Assembly: GCA_034008185.1 (NCBI GenBank)
Contig: CM067081.1
Span: forward strand, 28,890,806 to 28,954,805
Length of the DNA: 64,000 nt
Direction of reading: 5' to 3'
Source of the DNA: Gorsachius magnificus
Taxonomy: Eukaryota > Chordata > Aves > Pelecaniformes > Ardeidae
This document shows, in pieces, positions 51,901 through 59,652 of the stretch (the first letter of the stretch is position 1; every line of letters begins with the position of its first letter). The notes below the pieces were generated by a model that was given only the letters and a program-made list of their open reading frames with translations, ran no database searches and was not told the origin of the DNA. The position numbers were made by a program, and so were the translations under genes.

Positions 51901-54900
51901 ATCTTTGCCTAGGGGACTAGCAATGTCACCCAGTACTTCAGGACACACAACTTGTGATCCTTGCCCAATGTCCAGTTCCGATTGTAAAATCAGGTCCACA
52001 CTTTGTGAGTCCAGAGACAGCATTGGTCATACTCGCAGCAAGGGCTACAAAGATAATTAGGGGACTGGAGCATCTCTCCTATGAGGAAAGGCTGAGAGAG
52101 ATGGGCTTGTTTAGCCTGAAGAAGAGAAGACTGAGAGGGGATCTCATCAACACGTACAAATATCTTAAGGGTGGATGTCACGAGGATGGAGCCAGACTCT
52201 TCTCAGTGGTGCCCAGCAACAGGACAAGGGGCAATGGGCACAAACTGAAACATAAGAGGTTTCAGTTGAATACGTGGAAGAACTTCTTTACTTTGAAGGT
52301 GACAGCACTGGAACAGGCTGCCCAGGGGGGTTGTGGAGTCTCCTTCTCTGGAGATATTCAAAGCCTGCCTGGATGATGTCCTGTGTAACCTGCTCTAGGT
52401 GAACCTGCTTTAGCAGGGGGGTTGGATTGGATGATCTCCTGAGGTCCCTTCCAACCCTTGCCATTCTGTGATTCTGTGATACCCAGGGTTTCCCATGTGC
52501 AGGGGAATGTTAATGTACCTAATGATCAAAGCACCAGCTATGGGAAATTACAGTACTGTGATGGAAAGTTTCATTAATCCCTCCAGAAAACCTACAGGAT
52601 CTAGAAAGATTTAGAGCTCTGGGCCCCAATGCATTTGTACTGGAAAGATTTTGTTTCTTGACAGCTGAGAGAAACATCCTTCGAATCTGAAGTCGAAGGA
52701 AAGAGATTGCTTCTCCCATTCCCACCTCCTTCTTTTTTATCCCTTTAAAAATCCCCTTTGGTTTGTGCTGTATAATGCAGCTTATGAGCATCAGTAGGCT
52801 TTCAGCAGGTTCAGGAAAGGCTAGGAAGAGGCATGAAGCCACGATGATGAAAATAAAGCAAGGCATTGCATCCAAATCAGTTCATGACTGAACTAGAGTT
52901 GTTATCTTTCATATTTTCTGTGGCTGTTTTGTGTGAGGTTGGTCTCTGTTACCATCACCAAGGGTAGCTGAGAATTAGGAGGATGAATTCTCATGCTCTG
53001 GACCCCTGGCATTATTTCAGTATCGATCCTTGCAAATGCAGGGTTGGTTCAGAAGACAGATGGAAACACTTACATGTGTTTGGGAGTCAGCCAAAGAGAA
53101 TTTTGCAGATGTGCACTCCTTGGATTACTTTGATTATTAATAGTATTAGTGCATGTGTTTTGGATGGCTAATGTTTATGCTGTCTTACGAGTCCTTTAGG
53201 TGAACGGTATGGCCCATGCAAAATAACACAGAATCCTTTTTTTTTAAATTCCCGTTAAAGATTCTAAAACATGAAGTAATTGTTTCTCTTAAATTCAGCT
53301 TAGATACTTTAGAATATTATAATTTTTTTTAATTGGAGATTTAAAATTGGAACTTACATAATAACATGATAAAGTAATGACTCAAATGCTTATGGTCTCT
53401 AGAGTCTGGACTGTATTAGGCCATTTGTGAAGCATATGAACTGAGAAACAACATGGTATTTTCCTTTCATTCCTTGAACAGAATAAATTTCAGTACACTG
53501 TATAGCATAGGAACAATGGAAAGGTCTTGGGTTATATGAGAAAACCTACAGTACTGTACTATTCTTTGGAAAAATGCAGGTGTAAACCAGCATACAGTAC
53601 TGAAGACTGACTTTTCTCTGACCTAAAAGTGCCATATGTAAAATTAATGCAAGTTTTAACTAGGAAATAGATAGGGGTCTTAGTGCTAGGTTTCACAGAT
53701 TAGAACTCTACATCAAATTCTCTGGAATCATATTAGTGTTAAAATATTCTACTTCAGGTTTTTATTCTACTCTTAGGATTTTATTTTGAATACTAGACTT
53801 TCCATACTTGTAATATAATACTTTGGAGAGCAGAAGCTGCACAAGCTTCTGTTAACTAATAGGAAGACTGTGGTGTCTTGCCTGTAATTTAAGCTGGTTT
53901 AATGTTGAATTTGTCACCAGAGTTTTGCATGACATTTCACATTATAGTTAGAAAGAGAGCAAGACATTAGAATATTGCTGTTATTTGCATTTTTTTTTTC
54001 AAATGGATCTTGAAAACTATTGTTCTAGCCAAACAACACAGTATCCTCATGACCTATAGTTAGTCTGATAAAAAAGCATCTTTCCAGCTCTCATGTCATT
54101 GCAGTACCTGGGAACCCTTCTCTTCTGCCTTGGATGCCCACTTTTGTAATGGGCAGTGCATTGAATGAATAATCTTCCAAGCCAGAATCCAGACCAGAAT
54201 CTTCTAAGTTATTCTAATGTGGAGATCACCAAGTGCATGTCCTACATATCAGCTCCAGACAGGATAGCATAAAGGCTAAATTGCTGACATTCAGATCAGG
54301 TTGGCTAAGGACAGTGAATTTTTAATACCACCTGCTGCATTGTTGAGCCTCAAGCCATTTGAATTTAGTTTGCTAGTTTTTAAGGCCACTATGAGCCTGA
54401 GCAATATGAAATGTAAGATAGGATGTTTTCTTTTTCCTATGGCTTTTCCTTCAGTCTCTGAGAATTAAAACAAACTCCATAAGGCTTGAAAGGTCTCTGT
54501 AGCAAAACAGGTCCTTCAATAATTACTGAGGAGGCCAAGACAACCAGCTAAGACAGAAATGGTTTACTTTTTATCAGGTAATGTTAAAGGAAATATCCTA
54601 CCACAGCATGGCCATTTACTCCCACGTCAAGTCACAACCCTCAAGTGAAATATTACCTTGGCTTAGCAGAGGTGTAAATGATCACAAGGGCTTGCATCCT
54701 CTGAGCTATGGTTCTACTCTTTATTAGAAAAGTTAATGGGGTTTTCTCTTCTCGTGACGCAGCTATGGATGAAAGCATCCAAGTGGGCACCCACCGACAG
54801 TTCCTAGCACGCTCCACATGCAACTTGAACATGGTTGCTGGCAAACGGTACCTCCTCATGGGGAAAGATGGGCAAACGGTTGATTACAACAACAAGTAAG

Positions 54901-56256
54901 TGCAATGGTTTCTGAGCAGCAGCAGCTGCTATTGCAGACCATGAATCCAGAGGGTACTCAAACTATTATAATACTTCCAGAAAGCAAAGGGAGGGTCAAA
55001 TTTCCTAGAGATTGATTCTGCTGGCTTTACTAAAATGCAAAGAGTACCACTCTGTAGGCAAAAGGCAAGCTGTGGGGAACAGCTGAGCCGCCCAAATCTA
55101 TCGGCTCATCTATCTGTGCAGAGCCTGGCTCCCACACTTCTCAGAATCAAAATCTGGCCCTTGCTCCACTGGGTTAAAAATTCACAGCTAGAAAAGGAAA
55201 ATGGGAAACACTACATGGTTACACCTACTGCAGATGCCTTACACAACTCATGTGTTTGCAAAAGAAATGGGTGGGACTATGTCTAAGAGCAGCTCTCAAA
55301 GCATGTTATATCACAGGTGCAAATAGCTCATTCGTCTCATTTCTCATTGTGACACTTTAATGAAAAAAAGGAAATTTATCTGAGGAGGAATTTAGTCTGA
55401 CTCTGTTCAGTGAGGAAACAATCTTAAATGTATAATTACCCTATGCTTACCTGGAGAAAGGTAGTGCCTTTGAAAGCTTATAGGAGGGAAACCACTTCCA
55501 TCGAATTGTAAGCAGCACTTCCTAAAACTTTAGAAGGCCCCTCTCTCCATGTCTATATGACACCAATGTGAGCACTTAAGTCAAGGATCTACTTCAACAG
55601 ACCCCTGCTATAGACTCCCAGCAGATGTGTAACTACTGAAGTCTTCTCCAGTCCAGTCATAAAATGCCAGAAGCTGTATGGGTGCTCACCACAGAAAATT
55701 AGGAAACATTTTGGGATGCTCTGCTGTTGAAACTAACCCCCCCCTTTGCTGTGTCCCACTGGTGTTCACTGGGGCTCTTTGTGCCAGTCCACAAAATTCG
55801 AACAGAAACTTAGCTCAAGCTTACCTGGTGTCACTCAAAACATAAGTACAGCCAGATTTGTCCCAGCTTCCTAAACTTCATTTTTGTTTATATATACTAT
55901 GTATACTATATTATTGTCCCAGTTCCTAAACTTTATTCAAAGCTCCATTAACCTGCTGGTGGAAGTAGGTTTCAAGCAATTTCCTTGGCTAGGATGACTC
56001 CTCCAGATCTCAGAGATGCCTCAGCGGAGGGATGCGGCCCCACAGGGTTTACACTTTCCCGTTGCTCCACGGCAGCAGTAGTGACTCACCTCCTTTACCT
56101 GTCCCACTTGCACGCAGGATGCAGTATTTCCTTGATGCACAAACCTGGGTAGAGAGAATTCCAGACAACAGCCAGTGTCGCACCACCCTGCACCGGCAAG
56201 CCTGTGCTCACCTGAAGGACTTCATGATCGTGACTGACAGCCTGTGCATCTTATGA
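3845..56256 (+). CDS. C4: Complement component C4 (non-MHC paralogue), complete, 41 exons
   Basis: C4 is a secreted thioester protein. C1s or MASP-2 cleaves it to C4a and C4b, and C4b attaches covalently to targets and forms the C4b2a C3 convertase. I assembled 41 coding exons with GT-AG introns and consistent phases. They total 5052 nt, giving 1683 residues and a TGA stop. Several exon sizes (71, 83, 116, 204, 213 nt) fit the C3/C4/C5 family. Diagnostic features in order are a signal peptide, the beta/alpha basic site RRQKR (659-663), a six-Cys anaphylatoxin (664-741), thioester GCAEQ (990-994), PVLDR (1103-1107), the alpha/gamma site RRKR (1394-1397) and an NTR domain (1508-1681). C3 and C5 lack the alpha/gamma site and C5 lacks the thioester, so C4 is the only fit. 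Exon coordinates are in the chain entries. Nothing suggests a pseudogene. The neighbour is STOML3, not MHC genes, so this is probably not the classical MHC C4. Confidence 0.95.
6505..6567 (+). mobile_element. CR1 3'-end remnant (C4 intron 1)
   Basis: GGGGTGGACTAGGTGATCTC followed by a decayed TTCTGTGA end matches the last 60 or so bases of CR1. The upstream part is too diverged to follow. Confidence 0.6.
8612..9670 (+). mobile_element. CR1 LINE fragment (C4 intron 4)
   Basis: It begins inside the reverse transcriptase ([12 protein letters not shown], then [22 protein letters not shown]) and runs to the CR1 3' tail with its TTCTGTGATTCTTCTGTGAT end. Internal stops and shifts disable it. It is in sense orientation with C4. 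Confidence 0.9.
10335..10577 (+). mobile_element. CR1 3' fragment (C4 intron 5)
   Basis: It contains GGTTTAGGTTGGACATGAGG, GGAACGGGCTGCCCAGGGAA, TTAGGGACATGGTTTAGTGG and a TTTATGATTCTATGG tail. This is the CR1 subfamily ending in TTCTATGATTCTAT rather than TTCTGTGA, the same one as at 39735-40128. Confidence 0.88.
12987..13031 (+). repeat. TA/TG-rich simple repeat
   Basis: Alternating GTATATATATGTGTGTGTAT sequence with two TATATATGAAGTA units, in C4 intron 7. Confidence 0.8.
18912..20870 (-). mobile_element. CR1 LINE, 5'-truncated, with most of the reverse transcriptase (C4 intron 9)
   Basis: On the minus strand an open frame of 392 codons (20863-19685) encodes a CR1-type reverse transcriptase. 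Visible motifs include [56 protein letters not shown] and the catalytic FADDTK. Homology continues to the CR1 3' tail in other frames. I place single-base shifts near 19720 and 19545, and another near 19260. The 3' end, at the low coordinate, carries the usual TTCTGTGATTCTGTGA repeat. The endonuclease half is missing. It is the longest and least decayed transposon here, inserted antisense to C4. Confidence 0.92.
23712..24150 (+). mobile_element. Old CR1 fragment (C4 intron 12)
   Basis: It has recognisable but diverged CR1 3' sequence: AGGAGAGGTTGAGGGAACTG, GGGGCAAAG, then TTGGATTAGAGATCTCCATA and a TCTATGATTCTGTTA end. It is more mutated than the other copies, so probably an older insertion. 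Confidence 0.75.
28573..29710 (+). other. C4: C4a anaphylatoxin domain (exons 16-17)
   Basis: Residues 664-741 (78 residues; human C4a has 77) begin DLDFQKK in exon 16 and continue in exon 17 (29510-29710). The six cysteines follow the anaphylatoxin pattern CC...C...C...CC: KCCEDG, LPCAKR, PKCRNA, QDCCEK. The domain ends IRVGLAR at an Arg, which is the expected C1s/MASP-2 cleavage point. The last five residues, VGLAR, resemble the human C3a end (LGLAR) more than the human C4a end (AGLQR). The next residue, Tyr742, has its codon split across the exon 17/18 junction. Confidence 0.93.
28597..28611 (+). other. C4: C4 beta/alpha chain furin-type cleavage site
   Basis: Exon 16 encodes Arg-Arg-Gln-Lys-Arg (residues 659-663) followed by DLDFQKK, aligning with human RKKR followed by NVNFQKA. 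It fits the R-X-K/R-R furin rule. Cleavage here would separate the beta chain from the alpha chain. Confidence 0.9.
32830..33033 (-). mobile_element. CR1 fragment, antisense (C4 intron 20)
   Basis: GGTTGGAATGGACCTCCAGA, TAGTCCAACATGTTGCTCAG and the following block are the reverse complement of a CR1 3' end. The terminal TTCTGTGA repeats are lost. Confidence 0.75.
35820..35842 (+). repeat. AT-dinucleotide simple repeat
   Basis: ACATACATATATATATATAC in C4 intron 23. Confidence 0.75.
36414..36617 (+). other. C4: C4 exon 24 with the thioester motif GCAEQ
   Basis: The exon encodes [16 protein letters not shown], aligned with human C4 RLPRGCGEQTMIYLAP. Cys991 (36491-36493) and Gln994 (36500-36502) are the two residues that form the internal thioester, and both are intact. 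The middle Gly is replaced by Ala992. The exon is 204 nt, phase 1 at both ends. Downstream [19 protein letters not shown] corresponds to human YLDKTEQWSTLPPETKDHA. Confidence 0.95.
37557..38080 (-). mobile_element. CR1 fragment, antisense (C4 intron 24)
   Basis: The minus strand encodes the CR1 C-terminal region ([48 protein letters not shown]). It stops at about 37557, before the usual 3' tail, so this copy lacks its 3' terminus as well as its 5' end. Confidence 0.87.
38808..38964 (+). other. C4: C4 exon 26 with the isotype/catalytic position (HHPVLDR, Asp)
   Basis: The exon ends [17 protein letters not shown]. The family's nucleophile position is His in C3 (PVIHQ) and human C4B (LSPVIH), and Asp in human C4A (PCPVLD). 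Here it is Asp1106 (codon 38950-38952), with Leu at 1105 as in C4A. The human PC or LS pair is His-His here. The spacing from the thioester Cys is 115 residues, the same as in human C4. In the known isotypes, Asp favours direct amide bonding to amino groups and His favours ester bonding to hydroxyls. Confidence 0.92.
39290..39560 (-). mobile_element. CR1 fragment, antisense (C4 intron 26)
   Basis: GGGACCTCCAGAGGCCATCT followed by AGTCCAACCCCTGCTCAGA is a reverse-complemented CR1 3' end. It resembles the 32830-33033 copy and is similarly decayed. Confidence 0.78.
39735..40128 (+). mobile_element. CR1 fragment, sense (C4 intron 26)
   Basis: It runs from GTCTGGAGAAGAGGAGGCTG (encoding [20 protein letters not shown]) through the 3'UTR to an AATTCTATGATTCTATG end. 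It is well preserved. Together with 39290-39560 it puts two CR1 copies of opposite orientation about 175 bp apart in the same intron. Confidence 0.9.
40306..40363 (+). repeat. Short direct repeat (17 bp, twice)
   Basis: AAGGTTGTTGTCAAAGG occurs exactly at 40306-40322 and 40347-40363, with a degenerate GAAGGTTGTTGAAG between them. It looks like a small local duplication in C4 intron 26. Confidence 0.8.
41630..41720 (+). repeat. AT-rich low-complexity stretch
   Basis: Repeated ATAATTAAA and ATTTAAATTA blocks in C4 intron 28, almost free of G and C. Confidence 0.7.
45253..45418 (+). other. C4: C4 exon 33: acidic alpha tail and alpha/gamma cleavage site
   Basis: The exon encodes [14 protein letters not shown] (1359-1372), an acidic stretch with two Tyr. 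It lies where human C4 carries its sulfated tyrosines (EDYEDYEYDEL). It then reads [14 protein letters not shown]. The tetrabasic RRKR (45357-45368, residues 1394-1397) corresponds to human RRRR before the gamma chain. Tyr sulfation is inferred from local acidity only. Only C4-type members carry this second processing site, so the exon is decisive for the gene's identity. Confidence 0.93.
47747..47766 (+). repeat. Homopolymer junction C12/A7
   Basis: Twelve C followed by seven A, in C4 intron 35. Such runs are prone to sequencing and assembly error. Confidence 0.8.
52030..52480 (+). mobile_element. CR1 fragment, sense (C4 intron 39)
   Basis: It encodes the CR1 C-terminal block ([20 protein letters not shown], then [20 protein letters not shown]) and ends CCATTCTGTGATTCTGTGAT. 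It is well preserved, and its terminal repeat is of the same type as that of the intron 9 copy. Confidence 0.9.
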
Positions 56257-56335
56257 ACAATTGCTCTGCTCCCCACATCCTGCCCATGTGACCGAGACTC
56301 AGCTCCTTCCTAAATTTTTCTTGCAAAGCCTGTAC

Positions 56336-56341
56336 ATTAAA
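56336..56341 (+). terminator. C4: Candidate C4 polyadenylation signal ATTAAA
   Basis: ATTAAA lies 80 nt after the TGA stop, giving a very short 3'UTR. It is a common variant of AATAAA and is the first such hexamer after the stop. Confidence 0.6.
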
Positions 56342-57920
56342 GTGGCACCTGAAACATTGCAGAGTTGCTTCTGTTCCTATCTATTTTGCTGACTTGAGGT
56401 ATCTTCTTGTAGATGCATGTGTGGGGTGGGGGTAATACAACAAAAATTGCGACTACTCTACTAGTTATTGGGTTTATTGTCCCTTCCACTGGTGAAGAGA
56501 GAGGAGGAATTTCTGCCTCCCTGGTCAATTATACAACAGTGCAATTGTCCTGCAGGGTTTCAGATGAAGAAATATCATTGTGCTTGCAGAGCTGATTAAT
56601 TCCTGCAGTCATTATTACCCCAGACATTAAAGAGGCCAAAATATTTGCATGGGTCAGAAAGAAGACTCAGCATTCATGGCCTTACCAAGCACACTGCTAC
56701 TGAAAGAAAAGAGATACTCATACTCATGCTACAGCACCTCAGTTAATTTCTGATTTTAATTGTGAGTCCTCACGCAAGGGAATGAATGACCCTTCTTGTA
56801 CCATGGCAGAATTCCCATACACACTTCTGAAGCTGGAACTGGAACTGGCCCAGCAGGCAACTGGATGTATGCTGTGCCTGACCCAGGAATACTGCATGGG
56901 CTAGTTAGTGCTGGTAGCTCACTGAGGGCACAGAATTACTTTTTAATTGCACTCTGTAGTCACAAGTCTTTCAAGCTTTTCTTTTTTTTTTTAGAGTTTA
57001 ACTAATTTGCATACTTTTAAAAAAAAAATCCTGACGCAAACTGTGGTTGCATTTATCTAAAGCATTGCTGCTTCTGTGGCTATACAAACAGCTCTGTAGT
57101 GGTGATGCAATATTTGTCAGGGAAAGGTGTGTGGGGGGGTGGTATGTGCAGTTATAAAGGCTTCCACAAATGGCAAACTAAGCTGATGATGAAAAATAAT
57201 CCCAGAACACAAACCCTCTCTTTTCTTAGGACAAGAAAAGGTCTGTAGAAAGTGTTTTGATAACACTGATAAGTAGATGACTTGCAAATACAGGTTTTGC
57301 TTCTTCAGTTTGCTAGCAAAATGCCTTTTGGCAGTCATGTCTGAAGCAGAGAAGAGCTGCAAGGAAAAGCTGTGTTTGCTGAACAGGTCACCCTCCTCAG
57401 ATGCTCACACTCTGTCTTCATGCCAGCAAGTTACTGAGTGCAAAAATTTGCAGCCTGGACCGCTTGTGTTACACAGCAGTAAAAATAAGAAGGGTCTGTA
57501 TCAACAATATGAAAATTAGTAAGTCCATGATGATCTGGTTAATTTGGAGTTAAATGACCCTACTGGATAGGAGGGGCAGCAGTGAGCCTTGTGTGGAGGA
57601 GACACTACATGGCAGCAGCATCTACCAGAACAGCTACTCCATAAGGGCCTTCAGATTCATAGCAGAGAGCCCACCACTGTGTACCAGTGCTGCCCAGCTA
57701 TTTTTGAAGGCATAAGGACAGCTGCTTAACTCAGATATCTGCAATGATGTGCCCCGCTCAGCTGACAGGCATTGCATAGTTGGAGGGTGGGGAAGGCTCA
57801 TTTTATGAAAACCTGCACCACTGCTTGATGGAATCTGCAAGGGAAGATAAGAAATGTCCTGAAGGTGAAAGACAGACACTTAAATTAACACAGGACAATT
57901 TTTTTTTCCTCAAGGTTTGC
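56342..57920. other. Intergenic sequence between C4 and the second LTR
   Basis: Nothing recognisable beyond T and A runs (56983-56993, 57899-57908). The open frames are short and without similarity to known families. Confidence 0.5.
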
Positions 57921-57925
57921 TCCAG

Positions 57926-58994
57926 TGTATTGGGTTTGCATGGCAAGGTTTTGGTAGCAGGGGGGCTACAGGGGTGGCTTCTGTGAGAAGACACCAGAAG
58001 CTCCCCCCATATCTGATACAGCCAATGCCATCTGGCTCCAAGACGGACCTGCCGCTGGCCAAGGCTGAGCGCATCAGTGATGGTGGTAGCACTTCTGGGG
58101 TAATATATTTAAGAAGGACAAAGACCTGTTGTGGAACAACTACAGCCAAAGAGAGGAGTGAGAATATGTGAGAGGAATGGCCCTGAAGACACCAAGGTCT
58201 GTGAAGGAGGGGCAGGAGGTGCTCCAGGCACTGGAGATTCCCCTCAGCCCCTGGTGCAGCCCATGGTGGGGCAGGCTGTCCCCCTGCAGCCCATGGAGGC
58301 CCACGGGGGAGCAGATCTCCACCCGCAGCCCAGGGAGGACTCCACACCAGAGCACGTTGATGTCTGAAGGAGGCTGTGACCCCATGGGAAGCCCACGCTG
58401 GAGCAGACTCCTGGGCCCCGTGGGGAGAGGAGGTTTGGTAGGGCTGGTGACCCCACGGGGGACCCACACTGGAGCAGTCTGCTCCTGAAGGACTGCACAC
58501 TGGGGAAGGATGGACCCACACTAGAGCAGTTTGTGAAGAACTGCAGCCCATGGGAAGGACTCACATTACAAAAGTGCCATGGGAGGGAGCCCACACTGGA
58601 GCAGGGGCAGAGCGTGAGGAGGAAGGAGCGGCAGAGACAAATGGACTGACCACAACCCCCATTCCCTGTCCCCTGTGCCACTTAGGGGGAGGAGGTAGAG
58701 AATTTGGGAGTGAAGTTAAACACCGGAAGAAGGGAGGGGTGGGGAGAAGGTGTTTTGAGATTTGGTTTTATTTCTCATTACCCTACTCTGACTTTCAGTT
58801 GGTAATAAATTAAATTAATTTCCCCAAGCTGAGTCTGTTTTGCCCGTGATGGTAGTTGGTGAGTGACCTTCCTGTCCTTATCTCAACCCAGGAGCCTTTC
58901 ATCACATTTTTTTCTCCCCTGTCCAGCTGAGGAGGGAGGCATGATAGAGCAGCTTGATGGGCACCTGGCATCCAGCCAAGGCCAACCCACCACA
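57926..58994 (+). mobile_element. Solo LTR, copy 2 of the same family
   Basis: The 1069-bp element starts TGTATTGGG and ends CCCACCACA, with a near-exact 5-bp target duplication TCCAG (57921-57925) and CCCAG (58995-58999). It has the TATA-like AATATATTTAAGAAGG near 58102, AATAAA at 58804-58809, and the same internal modules as copy 1. Open frames on both strands across it (up to 213 codons) come from the GC-rich repeat modules and do not resemble a retroviral protein. It lies between the convergent 3' ends of C4 and STOML3. Confidence 0.83.
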
Positions 58995-59652
58995 CCCAGG
59001 TTTCAGATTTAGTAAATGTGACTGTAATGCATGGGCATACATTCTCTTCCTTTTATTACAGAGCTTATAGAAACGTCAGTGAGACGGCAAAATCCAGCTG
59101 AGGTCGGTAAAGAAAGTGCTAATTTTTAGTCATACAAGATAAAGAATAGGCTGTTCTACTGACATACCAATTATCCAGTAATTCCATTAATAATTATGAA
59201 AGATTACCCCTAAGGCTATGTGCCAAATCCTTTTTTCCACTCCACAGGACTTGAGTTAAATACCAGTATCTGACCTTTTTCCTGTGTGGAGTAGTGGTTC
59301 TTGCTTAGCAGACAAATCACCATTTGGTAATTGCTACACTCAAGACTCTGTATAAAATGTGGTGAAAGCATCATTAAAATTTCATATTAGGTCTAACATG
59401 CATTTTACATATTTTATTGCATTTTACATATTTTCTTCAATTTCACTTGGAGACGAGTCCAAGCTGAAACTGCTTAGTGCCTGAGCTTTGCAAATGCAGT
59501 CTCCTAATACGGGAGCTATGTTTGGTTCTTAAACTATTTTTACTCTTATTTTTGGTACCGAGGGTCAAAGCATGCTTCTACTTTAATTCTGGTAATCTGG
59601 AATGCCTTGCTTCCTGGGAAACCCTCAACAAGAAATCTCTCTGCCCAAGGAG
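58995..59652. other. Sequence between the second LTR and the STOML3 stop
   Basis: A/T-rich. On the minus strand it probably includes the STOML3 3'UTR down to about 59400. No other feature seen. Confidence 0.45.
59413..59418 (-). terminator. STOML3: Possible STOML3 polyadenylation signal
   Basis: TTTATT on the plus strand reads AATAAA on the minus strand, about 235 nt past the STOML3 stop. Other A/T-rich hexamers are nearby, so the choice is tentative. Confidence 0.3.

Larger units (their letters stand above)
45253..56256 (+). other. C4: C4 gamma-chain exons 33-41 with NTR/C345C domain
   Basis: Exons 34-41: 47078-47165, 47442-47516, 48561-48669, 49618-49707, 50038-50130, 50900-50983, 54763-54895, 56118-56256. 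The predicted gamma chain is residues 1398-1683, 286 residues against about 291 in human. Landmarks are [84 protein letters not shown] and [14 protein letters not shown]. The NTR/C345C domain spans about 1508-1681 and ends DSLCIL. For exon 34 the acceptor is taken at 47076-47077; the AG at 47086-47087 would lead into a stop. Intron 39 (50984-54762) is the largest here and contains one CR1. Confidence 0.92.

Noticed and set aside
3845..56256. Gene taken as complement C5 or C3
   Set aside because: C5 has no thioester and neither C3 nor C5 has a second basic site making a gamma chain. Here GCAEQ and RRKR after an acidic Tyr-rich tail are both present, and exon-by-exon similarity is to C4.
57910..58681. 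Overlapping open frames of 213, 145, 109 and 106 codons as genes
   Set aside because: They lie inside the solo LTR, occur on both strands and in several frames, and consist of repeats of the GC-rich module.
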